DNA from: Emticicia sp. 21SJ11W-3 | Lineage (GTDB): Bacteria > Bacteroidota > Bacteroidia > Cytophagales > Spirosomataceae | Assembly: GCF_024138715.1 (NCBI RefSeq) | Contig: NZ_CP092074.1 | Span: 3,596,001 to 3,660,000, forward strand | DNA: 64,000 nt | Direction: 5' to 3' | Shown here: one piece after another, positions 34,823-44,028 of the stretch | Layout of the letters: each line of letters begins with the position of its first letter | How positions within the stretch are numbered: the stretch's first letter is position 1 | Notes under the pieces: generated by a model | The model's input: only the letters and a program-made list of their open reading frames with translations | Told to the model about the DNA's origin: nothing | Databases searched by the model: none | Position numbers and translations under genes: made by a program

Positions 34823-35919
34823 GAATAAAAGACATAACTAACTATATTGAAAGACTTGCTCCCCTGCCCTATCAGGAGTCTTATGACAACGCAGGGCTTA
34901 TTGTGGGTAGTCCTGACGAAAATGTAACAGGTATACTGGTAACGCTCGATTCTACCGAAGATGTGGTGGAAGAGGCCATTCAGCGCGGTTGTAACCTTAT
35001 TGTGGCGCACCACCCCATTGTTTTTAAGGGTATCAAGCGGCTGAACGGCAAAAATTACATAGAACGCACCGTTATAAAAGCCATCAAGAACGACATCGCC
35101 ATTTATGCCACCCATACCAACCTTGACAACGTGGTTGATGGCGTCAGTTTTAAAATTGCCCAGAAACTGGGCTTGCTAAGGGTGAAAATTCTGGCGCCCA
35201 AAACCGATTTACTAATGAAGCTGGTGGTTTTTACACCAGTAGAACACACAGGAGAGCTGCTGGATGCGCTTTATGCCGCCGGGGCGGGCGAAATAGGCAA
35301 TTACAGCCAATGCAGTTTCAGGGTTGAAGGCAAAGGCACATTTAAACCCGGGGCAGCGGCTGATCCGGTAATCGGGCAGTCGGGCGGGCCAATGGAAGAA
35401 GTTGAAGAAAACCGGGTAGAAGTTATTTTTCCGGCATACCTGAAAAACCAGATACTAGCCGCCATGCGTAAAGGGCATGTGTACGAAGAGATCGCCTACT
35501 ACCTTACCCAGCTGGATAACCGCCATCAGGAAGTGGGCTCGGGTGCAGTTGGTTACCTGCCTGCGCCGATGGCGCCAACAGATTTTCTGGCCTATCTGAA
35601 ACAAAATATGCAGGTTTCAGTTATCAGACATACAGGTTTACTGAATAAACCTATAAGCAAAGTTGCCTTGTGCGGCGGTGCGGGTAGCTTTTTGTTGGGC
35701 GACGCCATCGGAGCCGGTGCCGACATATTCATAACTGCTGATTATAAGTATCATGAGTTTTTTGATGCCGAAAATCGCATCATCATTGCAGATATTGGCC
35801 ATTATGAAAGCGAGCAATTTACAAAAGAATTGTTGAAAGATTATATTTGCAAAAAATTCACTAACTTTGCAGTCCATTTGTCGGAAACACCTACAAATCC
35901 TGTTCAATATTATTATTAA
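34819..35919 (+). CDS. Nif3-like dinuclear metal centre protein (YqfO/YbgI family)
   Basis: A 366-residue Nif3-family protein of the long form, with the CutA-like insert in the middle (LMKLVVFTPVEHTGELLDAL). The metal-binding motifs are NLIVAHHPIVFKG and YATHTNLDN in the N-terminal half, and ADIGHYESEQF near the end. The protein forms hexameric rings; GTP cyclohydrolase-like activity has been suggested for the family, but the function is unsettled. It is translationally coupled to the M20 peptidase gene. Confidence 0.92.
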   Translation: MRIKDITNYIERLAPLPYQESYDNAGLIVGSPDENVTGILVTLDSTEDVVEEAIQRGCNLIVAHHPIVFKGIKRLNGKNYIERTVIKAIKNDIAIYATHTNLDNVVDGVSFKIAQKLGLLRVKILAPKTDLLMKLVVFTPVEHTGELLDALYAAGAGEIGNYSQCSFRVEGKGTFKPGAAADPVIGQSGGPMEEVEENRVEVIFPAYLKNQILAAMRKGHVYEEIAYYLTQLDNRHQEVGSGAVGYLPAPMAPTDFLAYLKQNMQVSVIRHTGLLNKPISKVALCGGAGSFLLGDAIGAGADIFITADYKYHEFFDAENRIIIADIGHYESEQFTKELLKDYICKKFTNFAVHLSETPTNPVQYYY

Positions 35920-36000
35920 TCAGATGATTGCAGGGGTAGTCTCCGCAGCAAACAACAACGCTTTAAATTCAAGACGGTCCGCCGTAGCGGTTCATATATT

Positions 36001-36741
36001 ATGGAATTAACAGTTGCACAAAAATTAGATGCTCTTCTAAATCTTCAATCTATTGATTCAGAGCTGGACGAAATAAAAAAGCTACGTGGTGATTTACCAG
36101 ACGAAGTACGCGATCTGGAAGATGAGGTGATTGGTTTTGAAACACGTATTTCTAAGTTTAAAAAAGAAGTAGATGCTTTAGAAGCCGAAATCAACGGGTA
36201 TCGTCTGAATAAAAAAGATGCCGAGAAGCTGATTCAGAAGTATAAAGACCAACAAATGAATGTTCGCAATAACCGCGAATATGATGCCATATCTAAAGAA
36301 TTAGAGTTACAGGAACTTGAAATTCAGCTGGCCGACAAACGCATCAAAGAAGCTGACTTCAAAATCAGAAATAAAAGCCTTGAGATTGCTGATGTAGAAG
36401 CAGCCATGAATGGCCGTAAAAAAGACCTTGAGGTAAAACGCAAAGAGCTGGATGTTTTGGTTGCCGAAAGCCAGGAAGAAGAAAAAGCGCTGGTTGGCCA
36501 ACGCGACAAAGCCGCACTTGACGTAGAAGAACGTTTAGTGAACGCCTATAACCGTATCCGTTCTAATGCTCTCAATGGCTTAGCCGTTGTAATGGTGCGT
36601 CGTGGTGCATGTGGTGGTTGTTTCAACATTGTGCCTCCGCAACGCCAGGCAGATATCAAAGACAAAAAGAAGATTATCGTTTGCGAACACTGCGGCCGTA
36701 TTCTGGCTGACGTTGACGCCATTGAAATCAGCAGAAAATAA
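36001..36741 (+). CDS. Coiled-coil zinc-ribbon protein (CT398/DUF164 type)
   Basis: 246 residues: a long antiparallel coiled coil (residues 10-170; for example LRGDLPDEVRDLEDEVIGF, VRNNREYDAISKELELQELE) followed by a C4 zinc ribbon, RRGACGGCFNIVPPQR and IVCEHCGRIL. This is the CT398-like family, nearly always next to nif3 as here. Nucleic-acid or flagellar-regulator binding has been proposed for relatives. It probably shares the nif3 transcript (81-base gap) and is followed by a good terminator. Confidence 0.9.
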   Translation: MELTVAQKLDALLNLQSIDSELDEIKKLRGDLPDEVRDLEDEVIGFETRISKFKKEVDALEAEINGYRLNKKDAEKLIQKYKDQQMNVRNNREYDAISKELELQELEIQLADKRIKEADFKIRNKSLEIADVEAAMNGRKKDLEVKRKELDVLVAESQEEEKALVGQRDKAALDVEERLVNAYNRIRSNALNGLAVVMVRRGACGGCFNIVPPQRQADIKDKKKIIVCEHCGRILADVDAIEISRK

Positions 36742-36769
36742 TATCATTTTCATTAAGAGAAAGCCAAAT

Positions 36770-36797
36770 TTTCATTTTCTGGAAGATTTGGCTTTTT
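36770..36797 (+). terminator. Terminator after the zinc-ribbon gene
   Basis: GAAAGCCAAAT ... ATTTGGCTTTTTTG forms a strong stem (AAAGCCAAAT with ATTTGGCTTT) around a 14-nt loop and ends in a T6 tract. It lies about 30 bases after the stop at 36741. Confidence 0.85.
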
Positions 36798-36813
36798 TGT
36801 TTTCAGAATAGCC

Positions 36814-38325
36814 ATGCACATCAGACACCAACACTTTGCAACTATCAACAGGTTCTTTTCAGGCCTGTTGTGGCTTTTGGTGTTTGCTATCCCTGCCTAC
36901 GCCACCACGGCTGACTTCACCCCCAATCTTCAAAAAGCTTACGCCGAAATTTTTAAACTGCGATTGCAAAGCGGAAGAAATCTGCTTGCTACTGAAAGCC
37001 CGGCTAACCCTTTCAGGGTTTATGTAGAAAACTACGCCGATATGGTAGAATTGCTTAATTCGGAGGATGCGGCTGCTTTTGAAAAATTAACCGGCAAAGA
37101 AGAACAAAGACTTGCGCTGATTGAGCAAACCGACAGGCGGTCGCCCTATAACCGCTTTCTGAGGGCAGAGCTCAAAATCCATTGGGCATTGCTTAAAATC
37201 AGGTTCGGGCATGAAATAAAAGCGGCCTGGAATATCATTCAGGCCAATAAGCTGCTGGAAGAAAACAGAAAACTGTTTCCGGAGTTTCTGCCGAATCTGA
37301 AGTCTATTGGCTGTTTGCACGTGTTAGTGGGTTCAATACCTGAAAACCAGCAATGGGTTACCAATTTTCTGGGTTTGAAAGGCAACATTCAACAAGGTAT
37401 AAAAGAACTGGAGGCCGCATCTAAAGACAAAATATGGGGCGGCGAGGCCGATTTCTGCCGCTTCTTTATCCAGGCGTACATACTACCTTATACCGACGAG
37501 GCCAAAGAAGAATTATTACAGGCAGTTAACCGGCATAAAGACAACCTCAACCTTTGTTATCTGGCCACAGCCATATCATTAAAAACAGGGGAAACCGACC
37601 AGGCCGCCGAAATACTCAGGCTGAATCCGTACAATGCTTCTTATTTATACTTCCCGATTGCCGAGCTATACAAGGCCGAAATAAACCTATTTAAAGGAAA
37701 TTATGCACAGGCCAACGCGGCGTATCTGGCCTATATCCGTAATTTTAAAGGGAAAACTTTTTTAAAAGACACCTATTATAAATTATTTTTGAGCAACTGG
37801 CTGGCTGGCGATGAAAAAAAGAGCCTGGCGTATCTGAGGCGTATTCCGGATGTTGGCAATACGGTGGCGGAGTCTGACAAGGCCGCACAGAAATTCTACG
37901 AAAGCTATAACAAAACGCAAACTTTTCCGGATAAACGGCTGATGAGAATCAGACTGGCTTTTGATGCCGGATATTATGACGAAGCGCTGCACGAAGCCGC
38001 CAATCTTTCTGAAACCAGCTTTGGTTCGGCTAAAGACAAGGCCGACTTCAACTATAGAATAGCTCGTATTTTTCATAAAACTGCCCAACCCGACAAGGCG
38101 CTGGCTTATTATGAGAGGGCCATAAAACTAACCGACCAGAACAAAGATTCGCAATGGCATTTCGGGGCGAGTGCTGCCTTGCAGGCAGGCTATATTTTTC
38201 AGGAGAGAAATCAGCCACAAAAGGCTAAAGCATATTTTGAAAAAGCGCTGGCTTACAAACGCCACGAATACAAAACCTCAATAGACAATAAAGCCCGCGC
38301 TGCGCTTACGGCTTTGGGCGTTTAG
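36814..38325 (+). CDS. Exported TPR-repeat protein
   Basis: 503 residues with an N-terminal signal/anchor (RFFSGLLWLLVFAIPAYA). The body is helical, with TPR-like pairs that are clearest at the C-terminus: FNYRIARIFHKTAQPDKALA, YYERAIKLT, AALQAGYIFQERNQPQKAKA, YFEKALAY. It likely acts as a periplasmic or lipoprotein-like scaffold. No lipobox Cys is visible. It is separated from the upstream zinc-ribbon gene by a terminator and converges on dnaX. Confidence 0.8.
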   Translation: MHIRHQHFATINRFFSGLLWLLVFAIPAYATTADFTPNLQKAYAEIFKLRLQSGRNLLATESPANPFRVYVENYADMVELLNSEDAAAFEKLTGKEEQRLALIEQTDRRSPYNRFLRAELKIHWALLKIRFGHEIKAAWNIIQANKLLEENRKLFPEFLPNLKSIGCLHVLVGSIPENQQWVTNFLGLKGNIQQGIKELEAASKDKIWGGEADFCRFFIQAYILPYTDEAKEELLQAVNRHKDNLNLCYLATAISLKTGETDQAAEILRLNPYNASYLYFPIAELYKAEINLFKGNYAQANAAYLAYIRNFKGKTFLKDTYYKLFLSNWLAGDEKKSLAYLRRIPDVGNTVAESDKAAQKFYESYNKTQTFPDKRLMRIRLAFDAGYYDEALHEAANLSETSFGSAKDKADFNYRIARIFHKTAQPDKALAYYERAIKLTDQNKDSQWHFGASAALQAGYIFQERNQPQKAKAYFEKALAYKRHEYKTSIDNKARAALTALGV

Positions 38326-38405
38326 CGGTATTAAAACAGCTGTTTGAAATCATCTCTCAGAGCCTCAATGCTTGCGGGTTTACCAGATTCATTTCTATCC
38401 TCACA

Positions 38406-40187
38406 TCAAAAAACCAGCTCCATGCCCAGTTTATCCTTTAACTCCCAAAGAGCCGGGTTTTTATTGGCCAGAAATTCAAATTTTTCCTGAGCCGTGTAGG
38501 GGCGCCTTTCAATCTGAGACTCCACAATCTCAGCATAAATTTGAATCGTATAATTTTGCAGTTGTTTTCTTAAGTATTCAGCCAAATCCTGCTTTATACC
38601 TGTCAGCAGATCCATCTGCACCTGGTTATCCAGCCTTAGCTTTAACATGGTTCCCTGTAAGTCAAAATCACGTTTCAGCATAACTTCAAGCGTTGATTTA
38701 TCCTGCGAATCTGCAAATCTGTGTAATTCCTGCCGTAATTGTTCTGCCGTAAACTCCTTGTTGTGCCTCACAGGGTTTAACGCGGGTTCATTCGCCTGGT
38801 TGCCCTTGTCAGCAGAAGATGGCAAAGAAATATCAATATTGGTTGATTTTAACGAAGACGGCACAAATGCAGGTCTGGCCGGCACTGTTTGTCCCTGTTG
38901 CCTTACAACGGGCTTGGCTTCGGGTACAGCAGGTGCGGTATAAACCGGCTGTGGAGCAGCAGTTTTAGCAGGTTCAGTCGCTACGGGTGGAGCAGCAGCA
39001 GGCACCGCGGGCTGGGTTGCTGCGGGTTCGCTTACGCTAGGCTTTTTTTTTTCGTCTGCCGTGCCGGTGGGCAGGTCACTCAGGTTCAACACCTGTTGTA
39101 TCTGTGAGAGCTTCATTAGCCCTATCTCAACATGCAGGCGTTGATTTTTGGCCGATTTATAGTTAATATCCAGATGACTACCCACACTCAGGCTCGACAT
39201 GATGTAGCCCATCGGTAATTTTTCGGCCTGTTCCTGATATCTTCTCTGGGTAGACTCTGCTACCTGCAACAGTTTCACAGTCTGGGCATCTTTACTTACC
39301 ATCAGGTTTCTGAAATGCTCATTAAGACCCACCACAAACTGGTGGCCGTCAAAGCCTTTTTCCAACACCTCATTATAAAGCAGTAAAGCTGCCGATATAT
39401 TGCCACTGAACAGGCTATCTGTCATTCTGAAATAATAGTCATAGTCCAGAATATGCAGGTTGTCAAGCACAGCCCTGTAGGTAAGCTCATTGCCTGCGGC
39501 AAAGGTTACGTTCAGGTCAAACATAGACAGGGCATCGCGCAAACCACCGTCGGCCTTTTGGGCAATTAACTCAAGCGCCTGGTAATCGGCATTGATACCC
39601 TCTTTACTGGCTACATTGGCCAGGTGGTCGGCCATGTCTTTTATCTGAATCCGGTTGAAGTCAAAAATCTGACAGCGGCTCAGGATAGTAGGCAGAATCT
39701 TATGCTTCTCGGTAGTTGCCAGAATAAAAATGGCATAGGCAGGGGGTTCTTCCAGCGTTTTCAGGAAAGCATTGAAAGCCGCCTGCGACAGCATGTGCAC
39801 CTCATCTATGATATATACTTTGTATTTACCCGATTGCGGAGGAAAACGCACCTGGTCGGTCAGGTTTCTGATGTCCTCCACCGAGTTGTTAGAAGCCGCA
39901 TCCAATTCATGTATATTGAAAGATGCGTTGTTGTTGAAACTGCGGCATGATTCGCACTCGTTACAAGGCGAAATGTCTTCCCGTAGATTCTGACAGTTGA
40001 TAGTTTTAGCTAAAATACGCGCACAGGTAGTTTTGCCCACACCACGCGGCCCACAAAACAGAAAAGCCTGCGCCAGATGATTGGTTCTGATGGCATTCTG
40101 AAGAGTAGTGGTGATATGAGACTGCCCCACTACGGCATCAAACGTAATCGGGCGGTACTTACGAGCTGAAACTACGAACTTTTCCAT
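38406..40187 (-). CDS. dnaX: DNA polymerase III subunit gamma/tau
   Basis: I choose ATG 40187 (MEKFVVSARKYRPITFDAVV), giving 593 residues; an in-frame start 51 codons upstream lies in unconserved sequence. The clamp-loader AAA+ domain has Walker A FCGPRGVGKTTCARIL, a zinc module with CNECESC, Walker B VYIIDEVHML, the SRC sensor (LSRCQIF) and domain III. A Pro/Ala-rich linker (residues 380-470) joins a C-terminal domain typical of Bacteroidota DnaX. No obvious slippery heptamer for a gamma form is seen. Confidence 0.95.
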   Translation of the reverse strand: MEKFVVSARKYRPITFDAVVGQSHITTTLQNAIRTNHLAQAFLFCGPRGVGKTTCARILAKTINCQNLREDISPCNECESCRSFNNNASFNIHELDAASNNSVEDIRNLTDQVRFPPQSGKYKVYIIDEVHMLSQAAFNAFLKTLEEPPAYAIFILATTEKHKILPTILSRCQIFDFNRIQIKDMADHLANVASKEGINADYQALELIAQKADGGLRDALSMFDLNVTFAAGNELTYRAVLDNLHILDYDYYFRMTDSLFSGNISAALLLYNEVLEKGFDGHQFVVGLNEHFRNLMVSKDAQTVKLLQVAESTQRRYQEQAEKLPMGYIMSSLSVGSHLDINYKSAKNQRLHVEIGLMKLSQIQQVLNLSDLPTGTADEKKKPSVSEPAATQPAVPAAAPPVATEPAKTAAPQPVYTAPAVPEAKPVVRQQGQTVPARPAFVPSSLKSTNIDISLPSSADKGNQANEPALNPVRHNKEFTAEQLRQELHRFADSQDKSTLEVMLKRDFDLQGTMLKLRLDNQVQMDLLTGIKQDLAEYLRKQLQNYTIQIYAEIVESQIERRPYTAQEKFEFLANKNPALWELKDKLGMELVF

Positions 40188-40304
40188 GCCGCAAGTTACT
40201 AAAAAAACAAATGAACAGCTAAACTGCCGGGGCGATTCGGATGATTTATTTAGTTTTGCAAAGCCAATTGAGTTAAAAAAAGTTATATATAACCAACAAC
40301 ACCT

Positions 40305-40679
40305 ATGCTTAACAAGCTGACCATCAGCACCTTTAGCCATGTTGCGTTACAGGTAACAGGCGTAGAACGCAGCGCCCACTTTTATGCAAATGCCCTTGAC
40401 CTGCACGAAATACCCACCCCTGCCTTTGACTACCCCGTGCGATGGTTCAGCCTGGGTGGTAACCGCGAACTGCACCTCATAGGGCGTGAAGAAACCGGTA
40501 CATCAACCGGGATAAGGGGCAATCATTTCGCATTGGAGGTTACCGACATACAGCAAGCCGAAAAGCACCTGCAAACAATGGGTGTAGACTATATGCCCAT
40601 TAAACTACGCCCTGACGGCGCCAGGCAGCTATTCTTAACCGACCCCGACGGCCATTATATTGAATTGTGTGAGTTTTGA
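40305..40679 (+). CDS. VOC/glyoxalase-fold protein
   Basis: A 124-residue single VOC module. Metal-ligand positions of the fold are present: HVALQVTG (His), ELHLIG (Glu/His), HFALEVTD (His) and GHYIELCEF (Glu). The -7-like element TAGTTTTG at 40251-40258 could be its promoter. The substrate is unknown; members include glyoxalase I, dioxygenases and resistance proteins. Confidence 0.85.
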   Translation: MLNKLTISTFSHVALQVTGVERSAHFYANALDLHEIPTPAFDYPVRWFSLGGNRELHLIGREETGTSTGIRGNHFALEVTDIQQAEKHLQTMGVDYMPIKLRPDGARQLFLTDPDGHYIELCEF

Positions 40680-40700
40680 GATACCAAACAATACGCAAAA

Positions 40701-40747
40701 AAAACCGGCAGCACTTATTGGTCAGATAAGTTTAACTGCCGGTTTTT
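40701..40747 (+). terminator. Terminator after the VOC gene
   Basis: AAAACCGGCAG (40701-40711) pairs with CTGCCGGTTTT (40736-40746) and T residues follow. The loop of 24 nt is long but the stem is perfect. Confidence 0.75.
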
Positions 40748-41149
40748 AACTTTGGTTTAAATGGTGCCTGTTAAAAGCGTTTTTGGGTTACGATTGTCAG
40801 GCAATATATTGGCCGGGACATACTCATTCACTCAATTATAAAAGCCGTGCTATCAACTGACTGTAGTTGATACTAGAAAAAATATCTTTGATTAGGTAAT
40901 GATATATAGTATAGCATTTTCAGAAATTCGTAAGGGATGGCCACAGCAAAAGCTTGTTTTAATTCTTAACAAACTAAATATTTGACTGTACGAAGCAACA
41001 AAAAACGGCCTTAACTTAAAAGTAAAACTTATTTAGCGGTTTTAATTGGCTATTTAGTACAAAATATTCTTAATACTGTACAAAAAAAGACTACCGACCA
41101 TTTTGTATCGGTAGCCAGCAGCCATAAAACCTGATAAAATAATGCTGTA
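40748..41149. other. Intergenic, no gene seen
   Basis: These 400 AT-rich bases lie between the VOC terminator and the end of the DUF1501 gene. I see no open frame with coding character and no repeat. Confidence 0.4.
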
Positions 41150-42628
41150 TTAACTCAATATGGGCTTTATTACCTTACCTGCCACGTCGGTTAGCCTGAA
41201 CGGCCGCCCCTGAAAAGTATAGGTAAGTTTTTCGTGGTCAAAGCCCAGTAAATGCAGTATAGTAGCCTGTAAATCATGCACATGGGTGCGGTCTTTTACC
41301 CCATAATAACCAAGGGGGTCGGTTTCGCCTAAAGACATCCCCTTTTTCAAACCTCCGCCTGCCATAAAAACAGTAAAGGCATCCAGGTGGTGGTCGCGGC
41401 CTTTAAACGGCAGGGTTTGCCCGTCGCGGTTTTCCTGCATAGGGGTTCTGCCAAATTCTCCGCCCCATACAATCAGGGTTTCGTCTAGCAGGCCACGCAT
41501 TTTCAGGTCTTTTATTAACCCCGTTACTGCTCTGTCGGTTATCTGGCATAATTCCTTGAAACCTCCGTCTAATGACAACCGCTGGTCGGTGCCGTGCGCA
41601 TCCCATCCCCAATGGAAAAGCTGCACAAAACGCACACCGTTTTCAACCAGCCTGCGGGCCAAAAGGCAGTTATTGGCAAAAGAGGCTTCGCCTACCTCTG
41701 CCCCATACATATTGCGTATCCATTCGGGTTCTTTGCTGATATCCATCACCTCCGGTACCGACATCTGCATTCTGAAAGCCATTTCATATTGCGATATCCG
41801 GGTCAATATCTCGGGGTCCTGTACTTCTTCATATTGCTGGCGGTTAATTTCATTGATAGCCTCAATGGTTTGCTTGCGTATGTCGCGGCTCATGCCGTGC
41901 GGATCCGACACATACAACACCGGGTCGGCGCCTGTGCGGCACTGTACACCCTGGTATATAGAGGGCAAAAATCCATTACCCCACACACTTTTCCCGGCAT
42001 CGGGGCTACGCCCGCCAGATGCCAGCACTATAAAACCGGGCAGATTCTGATTCTCGGTACCCAGGCCATACATTGCCCACGAACCCAGGCTCGGCCTGCC
42101 CAAACGTGGGCTACCCGTGTGCATCAGTAATTGAGCCGGCGCATGGTTAAACTGGTCGGTGTACATGGCCTTCAGGAAAGTCAGCTCGTCGGCAACATCC
42201 GGCAGATACGGCATAAAGTCTGAAATATATGCCCCCGACTGCCCATGCTGGCTGAAGTTTCCGATAGAACCCAGCATTTTGGGTACACCCCTGATGAAAG
42301 CAAATTTTTTCCCTTCCAGAAACTCCTGCGGACAATCCTTGCCGTCGTACTTCATCAGTTCAGGTTTGTAGTCGAACAATTCCAGTTGAGACGGCGCTCC
42401 GGCCATGTGAATATAAATAACCTGTTTGGCTTTGGGTGCAAAATGCGGGGTTTTAGGTAGAGTGGGGTCTGTTATTATGCCATTGCCTGACGAACCGCCA
42501 GAAAAACAGCCGCCCATCATTGAGCCTAAAGCAGCAGCCCCCAAACCAGTTGTGCAGGTTTTAAAAAAATGCCTGCGGGTTTGGTGAAGGTTTTCGGCAT
42601 GCAGAAACTCCTTAAATAATTTTTCCAT
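41150..42628 (-). CDS. DUF1501 (sulfatase-fold) protein with Tat-like signal
   Basis: The start is ATG 42628 (MEKLFKEFLHAENL), giving 492 residues; fifteen more in-frame residues upstream are not conserved. A Tat-like region TRRHFFKTCTTGLGAAALGS precedes a lipobox-like GGCF. The DUF1501 core follows (YIHMAGAPSQLELFDYKPEL, WGWDAHGTDQ, VWGGEFGRTPM, GRDHHLDAFTVFMAGGG, THVHDLQATILHLLGFD). This alkaline-phosphatase-superfamily protein is usually encoded next to a DUF1553/DUF1549 cytochrome-like partner, which is absent here. It is probably periplasmic or membrane-anchored; the substrate is unknown. Confidence 0.88.
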   Translation of the reverse strand: MEKLFKEFLHAENLHQTRRHFFKTCTTGLGAAALGSMMGGCFSGGSSGNGIITDPTLPKTPHFAPKAKQVIYIHMAGAPSQLELFDYKPELMKYDGKDCPQEFLEGKKFAFIRGVPKMLGSIGNFSQHGQSGAYISDFMPYLPDVADELTFLKAMYTDQFNHAPAQLLMHTGSPRLGRPSLGSWAMYGLGTENQNLPGFIVLASGGRSPDAGKSVWGNGFLPSIYQGVQCRTGADPVLYVSDPHGMSRDIRKQTIEAINEINRQQYEEVQDPEILTRISQYEMAFRMQMSVPEVMDISKEPEWIRNMYGAEVGEASFANNCLLARRLVENGVRFVQLFHWGWDAHGTDQRLSLDGGFKELCQITDRAVTGLIKDLKMRGLLDETLIVWGGEFGRTPMQENRDGQTLPFKGRDHHLDAFTVFMAGGGLKKGMSLGETDPLGYYGVKDRTHVHDLQATILHLLGFDHEKLTYTFQGRPFRLTDVAGKVIKPILS

Positions 42629-42758
42629 GAGGATTTGAATAGAATCTCTACAAATATAACTCGCAATTGGCAATTCTATTTCAAAAACCTGTTAATTTCT
42701 ATCTGAATGCCAATAACGCGATAAAGGCATTTGATAAGCGATTAATGTGAATCTTTCG

Positions 42759-42766
42759 TATTTTTG
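42759..42766 (+). promoter_or_regulatory. Putative -7 element of tgt
   Basis: TATTTTTG fits TAnnTTTG and ends four bases before the tgt start codon, implying a very short leader. The -33 region is less clear (TTTG at about 42730, too far upstream at a 25-base spacing). Confidence 0.35.
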
Positions 42767-42770
42767 CAGT

Positions 42771-43901
42771 ATGAAATATGAATTACAAAAGACAGACAGC
42801 GGCTCAAAAGCCAGAGCCGGAAAAATAACAACCGACCACGGCGAGATTCTGACACCGATTTTTATGCCGGTGGGTACAGCCGGAACCGTGAAAGCGGTGC
42901 ATCAGAGAGAGCTTGAAAACGATATAAAAGCGCAGATAATACTGGGCAACACCTACCATTTATACCTGCGGCCGGGCTTAGATATTCTGCAACGTGCCGG
43001 AGGCCTGCATAAATTTAACGGCTGGAACCACCCGATACTGACTGACTCGGGCGGGTATCAGGTGTTTTCATTAAAAGATATACGGAAAATAACCGAGGAG
43101 GGCGTACGGTTTCAGTCGCATATTGATGGCTCTAAACACTTATTTACGCCTGAAAGCGTAATGGATATTCAGCGGGTAATAGGCGCCGACATCATCATGG
43201 CTTTTGATGAATGCGCCCCCTACCCTTGCGACTATGATTATGCCAAAAAATCGATGGAAATGACACATCGCTGGCTGAAACGCTGCTGCGACAGGTTTGA
43301 TGCCACCGAAGGCCTGTATGGCTACTCGCAAACGCTTTTCCCGATTGTGCAGGGCAGTGTGTATAAAGATTTACGTATCCAATCGGCTGAATTTATTGCT
43401 AACCAGAACCGAGAGGGCAATGCCATAGGCGGGCTGGCCGTAGGCGAACCGGCCGAGAAAATGTATGAAACCATTGACTACGTAAATGACATTCTGCCTA
43501 AAGATAAACCACGCTACCTGATGGGCGTGGGTACGCCTGAAAACATACTGGAAAGCATTGCGCTGGGCATTGATATGTTCGACTGCGTAATGCCCACCCG
43601 CAATGCGCGCAACGGCATGCTGTTTACTACGCAGGGTATCATCAACATCAAAAACGAAAAGTGGAAAGACGACTACAGCCCGATTGATGAAAATCTGGGC
43701 GGCCATGTAAGCACATTTTATAGCAAGGCATATCTACGCCACCTGGTGAAGTGTGACGAAATTCTGGCCGCGCAAATAGCCAGCGTACATAATCTTACTT
43801 TTTACCTCTGGCTGGTTGGCCAGGCCCGTGAACACATTCTGGCCGGAGATTTTACGGAGTGGAAAAACGCGATGGTAAAACAGGTAATGCAACGATTATG
43901 A
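42771..43901 (+). CDS. tgt: tRNA-guanine transglycosylase
   Basis: The start is ATG 42771 (MKYELQKTDSGSKARAGKIT), giving 376 residues. It exchanges guanine-34 for preQ1 in tRNA-Asp, -Asn, -His and -Tyr. The active site is visible: LTDSGGYQVFSL (general acid-base Asp), the substrate-binding IMAFDECAPYPCDYDYAKKS, GGLAVGEP, and the nucleophile in GIDMFDCVMPTRNARNG. The C-terminal zinc site normally reads CxCxxC plus His; here the region after FYSKAYLRHLVKCDEILA has a single Cys and the upstream cysteines are replaced, so the zinc site appears lost, as in some Bacteroidota members. Confidence 0.93.
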   Translation: MKYELQKTDSGSKARAGKITTDHGEILTPIFMPVGTAGTVKAVHQRELENDIKAQIILGNTYHLYLRPGLDILQRAGGLHKFNGWNHPILTDSGGYQVFSLKDIRKITEEGVRFQSHIDGSKHLFTPESVMDIQRVIGADIIMAFDECAPYPCDYDYAKKSMEMTHRWLKRCCDRFDATEGLYGYSQTLFPIVQGSVYKDLRIQSAEFIANQNREGNAIGGLAVGEPAEKMYETIDYVNDILPKDKPRYLMGVGTPENILESIALGIDMFDCVMPTRNARNGMLFTTQGIINIKNEKWKDDYSPIDENLGGHVSTFYSKAYLRHLVKCDEILAAQIASVHNLTFYLWLVGQAREHILAGDFTEWKNAMVKQVMQRL

Positions 43902-44028
43902 TACCAGCACATTGTATAAAATACGACAGGGCTTTGCCCTGTTTTTTTTTGCCCCGTTCTCAAAAAAAACTTTTCATTTTTTATGGAATCTTATGCCGTT
44001 TTGCATCCATCATAAAAAAACAAATATT

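Noticed and set aside
35857-35865. Promoter-like TAACTTTG inside the nif3-like 3' end for the zinc-ribbon gene
   Set aside because: No -33 TTTG at the right distance, and co-transcription from the nif3 operon explains the gene.
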